This document shows, one piece after another, positions 1 through 9,377 of a stretch of DNA of 64,000 nt. Positions within the stretch are counted from its first letter, which is position 1. Each line of letters starts with the position of its first letter. The stretch spans positions 1 to 64,000 of the forward strand of contig JAIQFW010000033.1 in NCBI GenBank assembly GCA_020073105.1. Direction: 5' to 3'. The notes beneath the pieces are model-generated. The model worked only from the letters and a program-made list of their open reading frames with translations, had not been told where the DNA came from and ran no database searches. The DNA is from Terriglobia bacterium (lineage in GTDB: Bacteria > Acidobacteriota > Terriglobia > Terriglobales > Acidobacteriaceae). Made by a program: the position numbers and the translations under genes.

Positions 1-191
1 GGGTGTGCGACTTCAGCAAGGACAGCGGCAAGTACCGCGGCCGCTTCGTCTGGAGTGAAGGGACGGATACCACGAGCTACGAACCGGAGCGTCAGTTCGC
101 ACTGCGGCGGGAGCTAGACGGAACTACCGCGGAAGTGAAGAAAGGCGCGATGCAGGTAGGACCGAAGCCAGTGCTGTTGGAGAGTAAGTAA
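1..191 (+). CDS. C-terminal end of an unidentified protein (cut by window edge)
   Basis: An open frame runs in from the left edge and stops with TAA at 189-191, giving about 62 visible residues. A GTG at position 3 exists, but the frame is open to the edge, so this is most likely the tail of a longer gene. The visible part is charged and has no motif that I recognise. A 7-bp GC-rich inverted repeat (231-260) lies between its stop and the convergent gene at 286. No function is assigned. Confidence 0.45.
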   Translation, partial: VCDFSKDSGKYRGRFVWSEGTDTTSYEPERQFALRRELDGTTAEVKKGAMQVGPKPVLLESK

Positions 192-230
192 CGGCCGCTG
201 CTGGCCTGATGAATAGAAGTTAGGTGAGAC

Positions 231-260
231 GCCGGCCCCGCTGCCAGAGCAAAGGCCGGC
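231..260. terminator. GC-rich stem-loop between convergent genes
   Basis: A perfect 7-bp inverted repeat (GCCGGCC / GGCCGGC) with a 16-nt loop sits between the convergent stops at 191 and 286. No U-tract follows on either strand, so it is only a possible bidirectional terminator. Confidence 0.3.
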
Positions 261-285
261 GCACAGTCGATTCAGAGCTGGATGC

Positions 286-753
286 TCAGTTAGAGCCAGC
301 GTAATCCGAAGTTGTGGAATCGCCCTGTATGGTCTGACGTGTGTCTCGTGCCAGTTCTGCGGATTCACTCTTCGAATAGACGAATTGATGGCCGGTTGAA
401 TTGCCGGGATAGAACCAGGTGAGCAGCGCCGCGGGTTGATCCGACGACCGCTCAGCAAGAGTAAACATGGTCTTTCTCGCCGGCGCTTTACGCTCGCTGT
501 CCACTGTCGCCAGGCTGGCAAAAAGCTTGGATCGGTCCGCACTGAAGATCCGGACAAGGTTGCGATCATAACCGTCGGAGGCTACGAGAAACAGGTAACT
601 CCCTGCGGGCAAAACCTGCCCCGGAATCTCCACGGACTGGCCAAACGTCACTTGAGTTGCCTGGTTGTTTTCATCCGCTCGTGCCACCGAGGCAAAGATG
701 GCAGACCCTACAACCAGTGTTAAGACGATTGCGACAAACGTACGGCGGTTCAT
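286..753 (-). CDS. Small secreted protein of unknown function
   Basis: A 155-residue protein beginning MNRRTFVAIVLTLVVG, a clear N-terminal signal peptide with probable cleavage after ASVARA. The mature part is a compact, probably beta-rich domain; it resembles in style small exported proteins common in Acidobacteria genomes, but I cannot name the family. The start at 753 is chosen because the signal peptide begins there and an AGGAGA-type ribosome site lies about 5 bases upstream; a longer frame to 879 would bury the signal sequence. It lies downstream of the glycan operon terminator and looks monocistronic. Cell location is inferred to be periplasmic or secreted. Confidence 0.65.
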   Translation of the reverse strand: MNRRTFVAIVLTLVVGSAIFASVARADENNQATQVTFGQSVEIPGQVLPAGSYLFLVASDGYDRNLVRIFSADRSKLFASLATVDSERKAPARKTMFTLAERSSDQPAALLTWFYPGNSTGHQFVYSKSESAELARDTRQTIQGDSTTSDYAGSN

Positions 754-935
754 ACTTCTCCTTACTGAAGCTGGGATTTTTGTTTGTATCTCCTGGATTC
801 GATGCGCTGGCGGCAAAGCAAAATGTAAAGAGTAGGTAAAAGATCGTAAATCCAGTCGCTCCGGGCGAATGGCGACCAACAGACCACAGTTGTCTTGGGT
901 TCAGGGGAGGATCCGTCTGACGGAGGAAGTGGGTG

Positions 936-990
936 CCCCAAAAACACAACCAGCCGTCCACGGACGAACTCGTCGCCGTGTCGGCTGGTT
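936..990 (-). terminator. Intrinsic terminator of the 5.6-1.0 kb glycan operon
   Basis: An 8-bp perfect outer stem (AACCAGCC at 948-955, GGCTGGTT at 983-990) encloses an inner stem (CACGG / CCGTG). Read on the minus strand, it is followed by a short U-run (TTTTT). It starts 33 bases beyond the stop of the DUF5989-like gene, as expected for the end of that operon. Confidence 0.75.
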
Positions 991-1022
991 TAGAGGTTCG
1001 CGAAAATGTGCGGACGAGAAGG

Positions 1023-1199
1023 CTAAAACATCGTGTAGATAAATGGCGCCAGCGAGGTCGCCTCTCCCACAATAAACACCACGCCCAGGAGGACCACAGT
1101 AACGATAATGGGAAGAACCCACCAACGCTTCTTGCCGAAAAATCCAAACAGTTCGCCTGCCGTCTGCAACTTGTTTTTCGTGCTGCTGATGACCCCCAT
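1023..1199 (-). CDS. DUF5989 / SxtK-like 58-residue membrane protein
   Basis: A short gene translated directly from the sequence: 58 residues with the pattern KKRWWVLPIIVTVVLLG (one membrane helix) and a C-terminal LAPFIYTMF. This is the signature of the DUF5989 family, whose members (including SxtK of saxitoxin clusters) sit beside NodU/SxtI carbamoyltransferases. Start ATG at 1199 is preceded by AAAGGAG about 6 bases upstream. It is the last gene of an operon whose first gene (3811-5556) is such a carbamoyltransferase, which supports the call. Its biochemical role is unknown; a membrane accessory to glycan carbamoylation is an inference from neighbourhood. Confidence 0.85.
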   Translation of the reverse strand: MGVISSTKNKLQTAGELFGFFGKKRWWVLPIIVTVVLLGVVFIVGEATSLAPFIYTMF

Positions 1200-1347
1200 A
1201 CTTCTTCTCCTTTAAGTTTGTCGCCAAATAGCCTGACGGCGGGCTGTTGCTAGTCTTACACGCCGCCATTCAAGGTTCAACGATTTGTGCCGCAACTCTG
1301 TGCTCGGGTTTCACAATTGGGAACGGCCCCAATCGCAGTCTGCGCCC

Positions 1348-2190
1348 TCAGTGGTTCCCATTACTCCGGCTGCTATGAGCTGACCCGTTGCGTTCCGGCC
1401 GCCGGAGCGCTTGCAACATCACCGGCAGCACGAACATGTGAAAATCCGCATAATGCCGCTTCTTCCAGAACAGGCTTGGGTCCTGGCTGATGCGGTACCA
1501 GAATTCCAGGCCGCGATGCTGCATCCAGCGTGGGGCGCGCTTGCGCATTCCGATGTGGTAGTCAAATGCCCCGCCTACAGCTCCGGTGAAGTGCGCTGCG
1601 ATCCGGCCGCGGTTCTCCCACACCCAGCGCTCCTGCAGCGGCGCTCCCAGTCCCACCCAGAAGATATCGGGCTGGGTACGAGCGAGCTCCCCCAGAATGT
1701 ATTTGTTGTTCTGCTCACTGATCGGGCCCCACGGCGGCGTCCATGCACCCACGATCTTGAGCTTGGGATACATCTTCTGAAAAGCCTCGGCCGTGCGCTC
1801 GGCTTTGCGATCGCCGCCGCACATGACGTACACCTTGTATCCCTTCTGCTCGGCCCTCTGGTTCATGGCAACCAGGAAATCTGGCCCGCAGCAACGGCCC
1901 GGGACAGGATCGCGCAGGACCCGGCTGGCCCACACCAGGGGAACGCCGTCCGCCATCGGAAAATCTGCGTCGTTGAGTGTCTGGCGATATGCAGCGTTAC
2001 GGCGGGCTTCGATTACGTTATAGACATTGATGAATACTCCGTATCGTCGCTCACCCTTCTTGATACAATCCTCGACCGCCGCGACAGTCTGTGCCACATC
2101 CAGTGGACGCACCCGGACCCCCAGAATATCAACCCGGTCCCCAGTTTGACTGCCCAACTCCGGCATGGTTGCTACTGACATGGTCCCCAA
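1348..2190 (-). CDS. WecG/TagA/CpsF family glycosyltransferase (GT26)
   Basis: A 280-residue cytosolic or membrane-peripheral enzyme. It carries the family signatures NVYNVIEARRN near residue 55, the acidic motif ADGVPLVW near residue 80, and the late VGLGAPLQERW followed by GVGGAFDYHIG-like residues, which form the conserved sugar-nucleotide and lipid-acceptor site of GT26 enzymes. Known members (WecG, TagA) transfer ManNAcA or ManNAc onto an undecaprenyl-linked sugar. The exact donor cannot be read from sequence. It lies between the epimerase (22 bases upstream) and the DUF5989-like gene, all co-directional. Met5 and Met9 are alternative starts; the first is kept because nothing argues against it. 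Confidence 0.88.
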   Translation of the reverse strand: MGTMSVATMPELGSQTGDRVDILGVRVRPLDVAQTVAAVEDCIKKGERRYGVFINVYNVIEARRNAAYRQTLNDADFPMADGVPLVWASRVLRDPVPGRCCGPDFLVAMNQRAEQKGYKVYVMCGGDRKAERTAEAFQKMYPKLKIVGAWTPPWGPISEQNNKYILGELARTQPDIFWVGLGAPLQERWVWENRGRIAAHFTGAVGGAFDYHIGMRKRAPRWMQHRGLEFWYRISQDPSLFWKKRHYADFHMFVLPVMLQALRRPERNGSAHSSRSNGNH

Positions 2191-2211
2191 CCCCGCTCGC
2201 TTCTCTTCTGC

Positions 2212-3204
2212 TTACGCTACCTCTGCCAATGTGCGCAGTCCGCTGCTCTTCGCGGCCAGCAACTTCAGAGTCTCGATGTTGTAGTACTGCGGGTTGTCCC
2301 AGTCCTGGAAGCTGACCATGTTCTCCACCAGGTTCTTCACAATGCACTTCACGTCGTGGTTGGGATGGAAGCTGAGCATGTTCTCTGCCTTCTCGATGCT
2401 CACCTTGTAATTGCGGAAATCCTTCTTGTGATGGATGGTCAGGTTCACCCGGATGCCCAACTGTTCCTCGATGGCCATCTTCACCAGATCGCCGACTTCA
2501 CCCACGGTGTAGTTCCCCGAGGCCACGTTGAAGATGCCGGAAATTCTCTCGCTGGCCTCGATGGCCCGGATGTAGGCATTGGTCGCGTCATCAATGCTGA
2601 TGATCGGCCGCCAGATCGAGGGATTGTTTACCGTGATTTCCCGGTTGCGTACTCCGTTCTTGAACATGGTGTTGATAATCAGGTCCAGCCGCATGCGCGG
2701 GCTGTAACCCGAGACCGTTCCCTTGCGCAGCGAGATGACTGAGAACGTGTCGTCCATCAGATTCATTACCGCCTGCTCGCCTTGCAGCTTCGAGATGCCG
2801 TAGGGATAGGAGGATGACACCGGGCGGGTCTCATCAAACAACTCGTTGTCGGTGTAGCCGTACACTGAGCAGGAACTGGCATACACGTAGCGCTTTACTT
2901 TGGCCTTCTTGGCGATGTAGGCCAGGTAGGCAGGCGCCGCCGCATTGAAGATAAAGTTCTGGCTGGGCGAGAACTCCGCCATGGGATCGTTTGACAGTCC
3001 GGCGAGAAAGACGACCTGCTGGTAGGGCTCCAGGTCTTCGACGTTGATGTCAAAGATGTCCTTATGAATGACGCCGATCTGCTCCGGCAGATGGTTTCCG
3101 AACCAGAACAAGTCGACCACGTCCACTTCATAGCCGCGCTCCAAAAGCTTTGGGCCTAGCACCGACCCCAGATAACCTGCCCCACCCGCAATCAGAATCT
3201 TCAT
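2212..3204 (-). CDS. NAD-dependent sugar epimerase/dehydratase (extended SDR)
   Basis: A 330-residue extended short-chain dehydrogenase. The nucleotide-binding GGAGYLG motif is at residues 7-13, the active-site tetrad is visible as the SSCSVYG segment and YGISK (Tyr-x3-Lys) near residues 135-139, and the C-terminal half has the substrate-binding layout of nucleotide-sugar epimerases. It probably interconverts an NDP-sugar supplied to the neighbouring glycosyltransferase. The start ATG at 3204 is six bases from the stop of the RfbC-like gene upstream, so the two are translationally close. The exact sugar is not determined. Confidence 0.88.
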   Translation of the reverse strand: MKILIAGGAGYLGSVLGPKLLERGYEVDVVDLFWFGNHLPEQIGVIHKDIFDINVEDLEPYQQVVFLAGLSNDPMAEFSPSQNFIFNAAAPAYLAYIAKKAKVKRYVYASSCSVYGYTDNELFDETRPVSSSYPYGISKLQGEQAVMNLMDDTFSVISLRKGTVSGYSPRMRLDLIINTMFKNGVRNREITVNNPSIWRPIISIDDATNAYIRAIEASERISGIFNVASGNYTVGEVGDLVKMAIEEQLGIRVNLTIHHKKDFRNYKVSIEKAENMLSFHPNHDVKCIVKNLVENMVSFQDWDNPQYYNIETLKLLAAKSSGLRTLAEVA

Positions 3205-3210
3205 GACTCG

Positions 3211-3804
3211 CTATCTCCCTACCACAGTGTGAGTTTCTGTATACCGAAAATGCTCTGACTCTGGTCTTGCCAGCCACTCTTTCAGGGTTTGCGCCTTACG
3301 ATCTTTGTCGGACAGTTGCACGTCACGAATCGGCCAGTTGACACCGATTTCTGGGTCATCCCAGCGAATTCCCGACTCGCCCTTGTTGTTGTAGATCCCG
3401 GTGCACTTGTACTGAATCTCGGCGTAATCGGAGAGCACACAGAAGCCGCGCGCGAAGCCCGCCGGCGCCCAAACCTGTTTGCGGCTCTCCGCAGAAATTT
3501 CCGCTCCGAACCACTTCCCTAACGTGGGCGACCCCTTACGGATGTCCACCGCCACCAGAAATACTGTCCCGCGCGTCACTCGCATCAGCTTGCCCATGGG
3601 AGGCTCCCACTGGAAGTGCAGCCCGCGCACCACACCGCGCACCGACCCAGAGTGGTTGTCCTGCACAAACTCGGTGGGCAGACCCAGTGCCTTGAACAGG
3701 TCCGCCCGAAAAACTTCGGTGAAGAACCCGCGATCGTCCTGAAATACCTCTGGGCTCAGCACGCAAAGGTCACCCAAATGCCTCGATTCGATCTTCAGAT
3801 CCAT
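3211..3804 (-). CDS. rfbC: dTDP-4-dehydrorhamnose 3,5-epimerase-like cupin (RfbC/RmlC family)
   Basis: A 197-residue cupin-fold epimerase of normal family length. It shows the RmlC hallmarks: DDRGFFTE near residue 23, VQDNHS, the catalytic-His motif RGLHFQ near residue 61, a following basic residue, and PAGFARGFCVLSD near 115. RmlC inverts C3 and C5 of dTDP-4-keto-6-deoxyglucose on the way to rhamnose or related deoxysugars. RmlA, RmlB and RmlD are not in this operon, so it may act on a pool made elsewhere or on a related sugar. It lies between the carbamoyltransferase and the epimerase with gaps of about 6 bases on each side. Confidence 0.88.
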   Translation of the reverse strand: MDLKIESRHLGDLCVLSPEVFQDDRGFFTEVFRADLFKALGLPTEFVQDNHSGSVRGVVRGLHFQWEPPMGKLMRVTRGTVFLVAVDIRKGSPTLGKWFGAEISAESRKQVWAPAGFARGFCVLSDYAEIQYKCTGIYNNKGESGIRWDDPEIGVNWPIRDVQLSDKDRKAQTLKEWLARPESEHFRYTETHTVVGR

Positions 3805-3810
3805 GCTTCG

Positions 3811-5556
3811 CTAGACTCCGAGCCCGGCCCGATTGGTGGCCAGACTAATCGCAGAGGTATGTACCGCATTCTTGGACAAAACAAACCTGTCAATAATAAG
3901 GGCATCCAGGCCCGAGCCGAAATAGCTGCGCATGGCATCCCGCGGCGTGACTACCAGCGGTTCTCCGAACAGGTTGAAGGACGTGTTCAGCAGCATCGGT
4001 GCGGGCGCCTCTTCTCCAAAGCGTTTCAATAAAGCCCAGAAAACCGGGTTGCTGCTCCTTTGCACCACGTGGAGACGCACTTGACGATGCGGCAGCAGCA
4101 GACTCTCCGGCAGGCATTCGCTCTCCGGCCGGAGGGTAGCGACAGAATTCATAAAGCGGCACTGGCGCGAGGCCTCGAAAAATCGTGGGCAATCTTCTTC
4201 GGGAACAGAGATTGCAAAGGGACGAAACCACTCGCGGTGTTTGATGAAGTCGTTGAGATTCTCCTGCACGTACGGCGCCCAAGGCGAAGCCAGGACACTG
4301 CGATTACCCAGCGCGCGTGGTCCGAACTCCGCCGCTCCCTGGAACCAACCGACGATCTTGCCGGCTTGCAGCAACTGCACGGCGGCATCCAGTTTGCGGT
4401 CCTCGGTGTTGGGGAGCACATAGCGGCTCTTGGTATTGTCCAGAACATCCTTAACCGCCTGGCGGTCAAACCTGGGCCCCAGGTAAACGCTGTCTATCGG
4501 CTGCATGCGTGGCTTCCGCAAGACCTGGTGCCAGGCCAACGATGCAGCCCCCATGGAGGTTCCGGCATTGCCCGGCGCTGGCGGCACGAACACCTGCTCC
4601 CCTCCCAGGTTCTTTTCCAGAGACGCAACCAGCAACACATTCTGGAAGAGGCCTCCCGCAAAACAGACGCGCTCGATGCCTTCACGGCGACGGAAGTCTT
4701 CGACCAGCCGCGTGATCAATTCGGTGCAGGCTGCTTGAACGCTGCTGGCCAGGGCACGCCGCTGTTCTTCCCCGATATCGGGACTCTTCGACAGCCCTGT
4801 GGCGCGATAGAATTTGTCAGAGAAAGACCGCTGCCCGGCCAAACCACGTGTAAAGAAGCTGTAATCCAAACGGGGCACCTGACCGCGCCCGGAGAGCATT
4901 TTCAGGAACACATCTTTGAACAACGGTTCGCCTTCGAGGCTGAGCCATTGTGTCTTGTGTTCATCCAGATGCGGCCGGAAGCCAACCAGGTTGGTGACCT
5001 GCGAATATACCCATGCCAGAGAATGCGGAAAAGGCACGGTTTTTCGAACTCGAATGCGGTTGCCTTCACCGACTGCCAGCGTCGCGGAGACGCTGTCGCC
5101 TTCTTCATCCATCGTGACAACCAGGGAGCGGTCGAATGGCGACAAGAAGAAAGCGCTGGCCGCGTGACACAGATGGTGATCGAAGGCAATGAGTTTGTGG
5201 TTGCTTCCGGTCGCGTAGCGGCTCAGCACCCGCAGGTGGTTCAGGTCACGCGCCAGCGTCGCCGCTTCGTTCGCGCCGTAATAGGCGCTTGCCACGGGGG
5301 CCACCGCGGTAAGCTTTGCCCGCAAATAGGCTTTTCGGGACCAGCGACGCAACGGACGCGTGGCGATGGCCACTACGTCGATGCCGTCCCACCCTGTACC
5401 CACGCTTTCGAAACAGGAATGGATCGCAGCCTCAGGCCGATTGCGGGTGCGCGCACGCGCAAGCTTGTCGTTCTCGATGGCGGCCCTGAAGACGCCATCT
5501 TCTAGCAGCGCAGCCGCCGTATCGTGCTTGAAGGACGACAATCCCAGTATGCGCAT
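3811..5556 (-). CDS. NodU/TobZ-family carbamoyltransferase
   Basis: A 581-residue enzyme that should transfer a carbamoyl group from carbamoyl phosphate via carbamoyl-adenylate to a sugar hydroxyl. The N-terminal Kae1-like ASKHA domain starts MRILGLSSFKHDTAAALL, with metal-binding His residues in FDHHLCHAASAF near residue 128, and the C-terminal YrdC-like half contains GWFQGAAEFGPRALGNRS and the late LNTSFNLFGEP. Start 5556 is chosen because family proteins begin at this ILGLSxxxHD motif; an upstream extension is Arg/Ser-rich and unconvincing. It is the first gene of the 5.6-1.0 kb operon. A second member of the family lies at 12150. Confidence 0.92.
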   Translation of the reverse strand: MRILGLSSFKHDTAAALLEDGVFRAAIENDKLARARTRNRPEAAIHSCFESVGTGWDGIDVVAIATRPLRRWSRKAYLRAKLTAVAPVASAYYGANEAATLARDLNHLRVLSRYATGSNHKLIAFDHHLCHAASAFFLSPFDRSLVVTMDEEGDSVSATLAVGEGNRIRVRKTVPFPHSLAWVYSQVTNLVGFRPHLDEHKTQWLSLEGEPLFKDVFLKMLSGRGQVPRLDYSFFTRGLAGQRSFSDKFYRATGLSKSPDIGEEQRRALASSVQAACTELITRLVEDFRRREGIERVCFAGGLFQNVLLVASLEKNLGGEQVFVPPAPGNAGTSMGAASLAWHQVLRKPRMQPIDSVYLGPRFDRQAVKDVLDNTKSRYVLPNTEDRKLDAAVQLLQAGKIVGWFQGAAEFGPRALGNRSVLASPWAPYVQENLNDFIKHREWFRPFAISVPEEDCPRFFEASRQCRFMNSVATLRPESECLPESLLLPHRQVRLHVVQRSSNPVFWALLKRFGEEAPAPMLLNTSFNLFGEPLVVTPRDAMRSYFGSGLDALIIDRFVLSKNAVHTSAISLATNRAGLGV

Positions 5557-6018
5557 AGTTGCAGGCGGTTGGTTGGTTTCGCTTATCCTGCTTCGTCTCC
5601 GTCGCTGGGGACGCGACTGGAGACAACACTTCCCGTCGCTTGCCGCAGTGGGGCGTCGGCCTGCCGCTCCACGGCTTCTCACATCACTTGCTAATATCGG
5701 GGAGGAGTGCTTTCTACTTGGGTTCTAATGGCGGTGCCAGATCTGACCGCAACTCTAATCAGCTGTAGAGTATGCGGTAGTGCAACCTGTTGCAAGGAGT
5801 CAAAGGCAATAGAGACTAACTTCTCTGGTAACCGCGCCGCATTGTTAGAGCGCAAGATGATCAGTTTATCTTATGTTATTGATAATAAGACTCTTACCTC
5901 AATACCAGCGAGTTGATTAACTGGGCGGGCCAGCCGGGAATGTGCCGGCACTTACTCTTCCGAATGTTCGTGATACCCTGCACTAATTGGCTGTCACGCC
6001 GATGCGAATCGCCTCTGC
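5557..6018. other. Divergent intergenic region with two small inverted repeats
   Basis: This 462-base non-coding stretch separates the minus-strand glycan operon from the plus-strand Nudix gene and must hold both promoters. Visible structures are TGCAAC-CT-GTTGCA at 5781-5794 and an imperfect AT-rich inverted repeat at 5870-5889 (CTTAT / ATAAG arms). The region around 5830-5900 is much more AT-rich than its surroundings. No promoter with good spacing was found on either strand. Confidence 0.4.
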
Positions 6019-6450
6019 ATGAACCTACGCAAGCACCTATTTTGGGTTGTATCGCGGACCGGCCATTTCCTCTATTCCCACTTTCCGCTTTTCGGTCCTT
6101 TGAAGGCCGCCATTGGGGTCATTGAGAAGGACGGCACCTTCCTGATGATCGAACGCAACGACGGCCGCGGACTCTCGTTCCCCGGAGGTTTATCGCTTCC
6201 CTGGGAGGACGCCGAACAGGCATTGGTGCGTGAAGTCCTGGAAGAGACCGGCTTGCGAGTCACGAACTCTGTGCTTAGGTTTCGTTACTACTCATCTATC
6301 GATATCCCCGTCAACGTTACTGTGTTTGACGTAGAAGTCGATGGTCTCATGCGGGGCTCATGGGAGGGCACGCCGTGCTGGTTGCGGTTGCCAGAGGTGC
6401 GCAGGCATGTCATCCCTGGCCAACGGCCGGTGGTGGAAACTCTCGGGTGA
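6019..6450 (+). CDS. Nudix hydrolase
   Basis: A 143-residue protein with a perfect Nudix box at about residues 56-78: Gly-x5-Glu-x7-REVLEETGL. Nudix enzymes hydrolyse nucleoside diphosphates linked to another group, using the box glutamates to bind Mg2+. The N-terminal 25 residues are hydrophobic and basic, an extension before the domain proper. The substrate cannot be told; being next to nucleotide-sugar genes is suggestive only. It is transcribed alone and its stop is 16 bases from the convergent Cys-rich gene. Confidence 0.85.
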   Translation: MNLRKHLFWVVSRTGHFLYSHFPLFGPLKAAIGVIEKDGTFLMIERNDGRGLSFPGGLSLPWEDAEQALVREVLEETGLRVTNSVLRFRYYSSIDIPVNVTVFDVEVDGLMRGSWEGTPCWLRLPEVRRHVIPGQRPVVETLG

Positions 6451-6466
6451 AGACGAACCTTACCTT

Positions 6467-6838
6467 TCAGTACCGGCAGCTGTCCTCGCAAGTATTATCG
6501 TCCTCACAACGCGCGTAGGACCCTTGCTTGCACTCATGCCAAACCAGGCGATCCCGCGGGTCGTTGCAAGTGCACTCGTCCGGGCCGCCGCATTGGCTGA
6601 ACTGGCCAGCTTGGCAATCTGTCCAGCCCTTGGACGCCTCAGGGATGGGATACACCTCAGCGCAACTCTTCTTGCTGGGGGCCGTGCCGGATTGAACCCG
6701 GTGCTGCCCTCTCCCGAAAACGAAACTTGGGTCTGACTTGTCCCACAGGATGACCCGTTGTCCGGAGGCAGCTGCAGGGGAGAGCGCAGTAATCCCCAAC
6801 AGAGTCACTAAAGTTAACCGAAACTTACGTCTAAACAT
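6467..6838 (-). CDS. Cysteine-rich small secreted protein
   Basis: A 123-residue protein with an N-terminal signal peptide (MFRRKFRLTLVTLLGITAL, likely cleaved near AAASG-Q). The mature part has nine cysteines, clustered towards the C terminus in short spacings such as CTC, suggesting a disulfide-stabilised exported domain. I do not recognise the family. The start at 6838 is preferred because the signal peptide begins there; an upstream in-frame start at 6880 would add 14 residues. It is convergent with the Nudix gene and downstream of the phosphoesterase gene on the same strand (gap about 50 bases), so co-transcription is possible. Confidence 0.6.
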   Translation of the reverse strand: MFRRKFRLTLVTLLGITALSPAAASGQRVILWDKSDPSFVFGRGQHRVQSGTAPSKKSCAEVYPIPEASKGWTDCQAGQFSQCGGPDECTCNDPRDRLVWHECKQGSYARCEDDNTCEDSCRY

Positions 6839-6888
6839 TTGTAAGCTCAAGGTTGTCGAGCCGTTTGCTGCAGGTACCAAGGCACGAA

Positions 6889-9147
6889 CTAGTGATGGCT
6901 GGAACCTGCAGGAAGGCCGCTTCCAGTAAGCACAATCTGCCTTGGGCTTGCACCATCGTTGGAGTTGATATTGAGTAGGCCACTGTCAGTCCCCTGAACA
7001 TTCGGAGTGAATGTCACGTTCACAGTACACTTGGCGCCTGGTGCCAAGTCCGTGCCGCAGTCATTCGTCTGCGCATAATCCCCAACCGTTACAATGCTTG
7101 CGAAACTTATGGGGCTAGTCCAGGTGTTGCGAATGGTAAGCGACTGAGGCAGGCTGACCGTTCCCACCGGCACGTTGCCGAAATCCAGGGTGTCTGGATT
7201 GACGGCAAGCGCCGTGCCGATTCCCGTCAAACGAATTATGTGCGGACTGCCCGGAGCACTGTCGTAGATCACCAGGTTCGCGTGCTCGATTCCGTACACG
7301 GAATAGTCTTGGGGCGTCGGCGTAAAGGTGATCGTCCACTTGCAGGTGCCTCCTGGCGGTATGGGGTTGCTGCAGCTGCTGGTTTGGGAAAAATCCTGGG
7401 CATTGTTGCCCGCCACTGCCACTTTCTGGATCTTTACTGTCATATTGGAAACGTTGTTCATGGCAGCATTCCTGCGGTTCTGGCTCCCAAAAGTAACCGT
7501 CCCGAAACTTACTCCCGGATACGACGGCGCCACGCTCACTAGACTCCCGATTCCGGCCAGGTGGACCACTTGGGGGCTGCTCGGGTCACTGTCCGTAATT
7601 GTCATGGTCCCGTATTGTGGTCCTATGCTTGCGGGGAGGGTGGGGGTAAACGTGATATAGAAATCGCAGTGGTATCCGGGCCGTAGGGTCTTGCCGCAGG
7701 TATTCCGCTGAGTGAAGTTACCTGTCATCGAGATGTTGGAGATAGTCAGGGCAGACGTGCCATAATTCGTGAACGGCATGTCTCTCTCCAGATTGCTCGT
7801 GCCCACCCCTTGACTTCCAAATTGGATGTAGGACGCTGAATTCAGCGGACAGCTGCGCGGCTGCAAAATCAGCGGCGGATTGGGCGCCTGGTTGAAGTCG
7901 AAGCTGTCCAACATGTCGTTGGCGTTTCGGTCACGGTCTGAAAGCGGCGGCAGGTTGAAGCGTTCCTCAATCGTCTTAAGAACGGAGGAAAACTCGTACT
8001 GCGTGTGGGAGATATATCCGGGGATCGCGTAGGGTGAAATGATCAGCAGGGGCACCCGGGGACCCAGGCCGAACCCATCCACCACAGGGGGAGGATAGTG
8101 GTCGTAAAAGCCGCCAAAGTCGTCCCAGACGATGAAGACCGCGGTCGAATCCCAATCCGGTCCCTGCATGATGGCATTCAACGTCTGCACCGTCCAGTTC
8201 TCCCCAACGCAAGTACTATGAGGGGGGTGTTCACTTCCTGGTCCGGTAACGATCCAACTGACCGCAGGCAGATTCCCTTGCAGTGCATCGCTAGCGAATT
8301 GTGTGTCAGGAACGACATGCTCGGCCCAGAGTTCCGTATTACGGATATGGCTGATCGCATCCAGGACTGACATCGTGTACCCAGAGTTTCCCGGCGGAGG
8401 AGCGTAATATTTCCACGAAATCGGGGGGTCTGCACTGTTGAGGCTGTCGCCCAGAGTCGGGAAATCAAAACAGGGATAAACCGCACTGATTCGTCCATCC
8501 GGGTCGACGGCTCTGGTAGCCACGGAGAAGCCCGAATCGCACCCCCAAGTCGGTGTCCCGTGGATATCGGACGGCAGCAGCGGGTCGAACGGGCTGTCAA
8601 TCACTCCCCCGGACGTTGCTGCCACGGTGTAGAGGTGGTTGGGAAAACTCGATGAAAAGATCGAGGAGAACATCTGATCCGCCAGAACAAAGTGCTGCGC
8701 ATAGGTCCAATAATTCGGGATGTCGGACGCGGTGAGCTGACGGTACGCCAGGAAGTCTCCGTCTCGGTTCCCTCCCACGATCAAATCGAAACCGTCCATT
8801 TTCGCATGGTTCATGCCTATGACCGCCCCCATCTGCGTATGTTCGGTGTTATAGGGGGTGATGTCAGGAAGCCGATTCAGAGGGATGGTTCGCCCGTCCG
8901 AAATGGTGCCCGTGGTTGCACCGTATGCGCCCGGGAACTGCCCAAAGTAATTGTCGAAGCTGTGGTTTTCTTTGATGATGAAGACAAAGTGCTGAATCGC
9001 ACTGAAGTCTGCGGGCTTCGACGAAGCGGGAGTGCTTCGGCGGTCCGGGTGCTGGGCACCCTGACTGGCCACAGGAAACAACAAAGCCACAGCCGTCACG
9101 AAGAGGAAGAGGCTACGGGATCTTGGATCGCGGGTGCGGGTCATCAT
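6889..9147 (-). CDS. Secreted phosphoesterase (phospholipase C / acid phosphatase family) with ASH domains
   Basis: A 752-residue exported protein. After a signal peptide ([19 protein letters not shown]) comes a PF04185-type phosphoesterase domain with [16 protein letters not shown] near residue 55, [11 protein letters not shown], and the metal-site region [14 protein letters not shown] near residue 345. The C-terminal third, from about residue 440, is three tandem ASH/choice-of-anchor-D beta domains, each with a variant of VTFTPTxxG and LTGIG. Family members hydrolyse phosphodiester or phosphomonoester bonds outside the cytoplasm. The start at 9147 is chosen because AGGAA precedes the tandem ATGs; a GTG at 9165 is also in frame. 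The substrate is not determined. Confidence 0.85.
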   Translation of the reverse strand: MMTRTRDPRSRSLFLFVTAVALLFPVASQGAQHPDRRSTPASSKPADFSAIQHFVFIIKENHSFDNYFGQFPGAYGATTGTISDGRTIPLNRLPDITPYNTEHTQMGAVIGMNHAKMDGFDLIVGGNRDGDFLAYRQLTASDIPNYWTYAQHFVLADQMFSSIFSSSFPNHLYTVAATSGGVIDSPFDPLLPSDIHGTPTWGCDSGFSVATRAVDPDGRISAVYPCFDFPTLGDSLNSADPPISWKYYAPPPGNSGYTMSVLDAISHIRNTELWAEHVVPDTQFASDALQGNLPAVSWIVTGPGSEHPPHSTCVGENWTVQTLNAIMQGPDWDSTAVFIVWDDFGGFYDHYPPPVVDGFGLGPRVPLLIISPYAIPGYISHTQYEFSSVLKTIEERFNLPPLSDRDRNANDMLDSFDFNQAPNPPLILQPRSCPLNSASYIQFGSQGVGTSNLERDMPFTNYGTSALTISNISMTGNFTQRNTCGKTLRPGYHCDFYITFTPTLPASIGPQYGTMTITDSDPSSPQVVHLAGIGSLVSVAPSYPGVSFGTVTFGSQNRRNAAMNNVSNMTVKIQKVAVAGNNAQDFSQTSSCSNPIPPGGTCKWTITFTPTPQDYSVYGIEHANLVIYDSAPGSPHIIRLTGIGTALAVNPDTLDFGNVPVGTVSLPQSLTIRNTWTSPISFASIVTVGDYAQTNDCGTDLAPGAKCTVNVTFTPNVQGTDSGLLNINSNDGASPRQIVLTGSGLPAGSSHH

Positions 9148-9338
9148 TTTTGTTCCTCGGGCCACAAGAGCTGCTCCCCTTACTTACAGTCACACGGGCG
9201 CGGTCCGGGATACGAACCGCCTTGCAGGGATCTGGTCAAGGATTCTCTTCAAGCAAGAAAACTGGTTGGGTTTCGGTGCCGGCCTGCGAAACGGCCGGAT
9301 CCGCTGTTGAAGGGCTGTTGACGAACAGGAAGAGCTAA

Positions 9339-9366
9339 GAGGGCGAGCCGCTGGTGCGACACGCCC
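9339..9366 (-). terminator. Possible terminator after the NHL-repeat gene
   Basis: A 6-bp stem (AGGGCG at 9339-9344, CGCCCT at 9361-9366) lies just beyond the stop of the gene at 9378. The following minus-strand sequence is pyrimidine-rich but lacks a real U-run, so it is weak. Confidence 0.35.
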
Positions 9367-9377
9367 TTTGATCGATG

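Noticed and set aside
4060-5505. Long plus-strand open frame (481 codons) opposite the carbamoyltransferase
   Set aside because: It is the mirror of a strongly conserved enzyme gene, has no family motif and no ribosome site; GC-rich coding DNA often leaves such open antisense frames.
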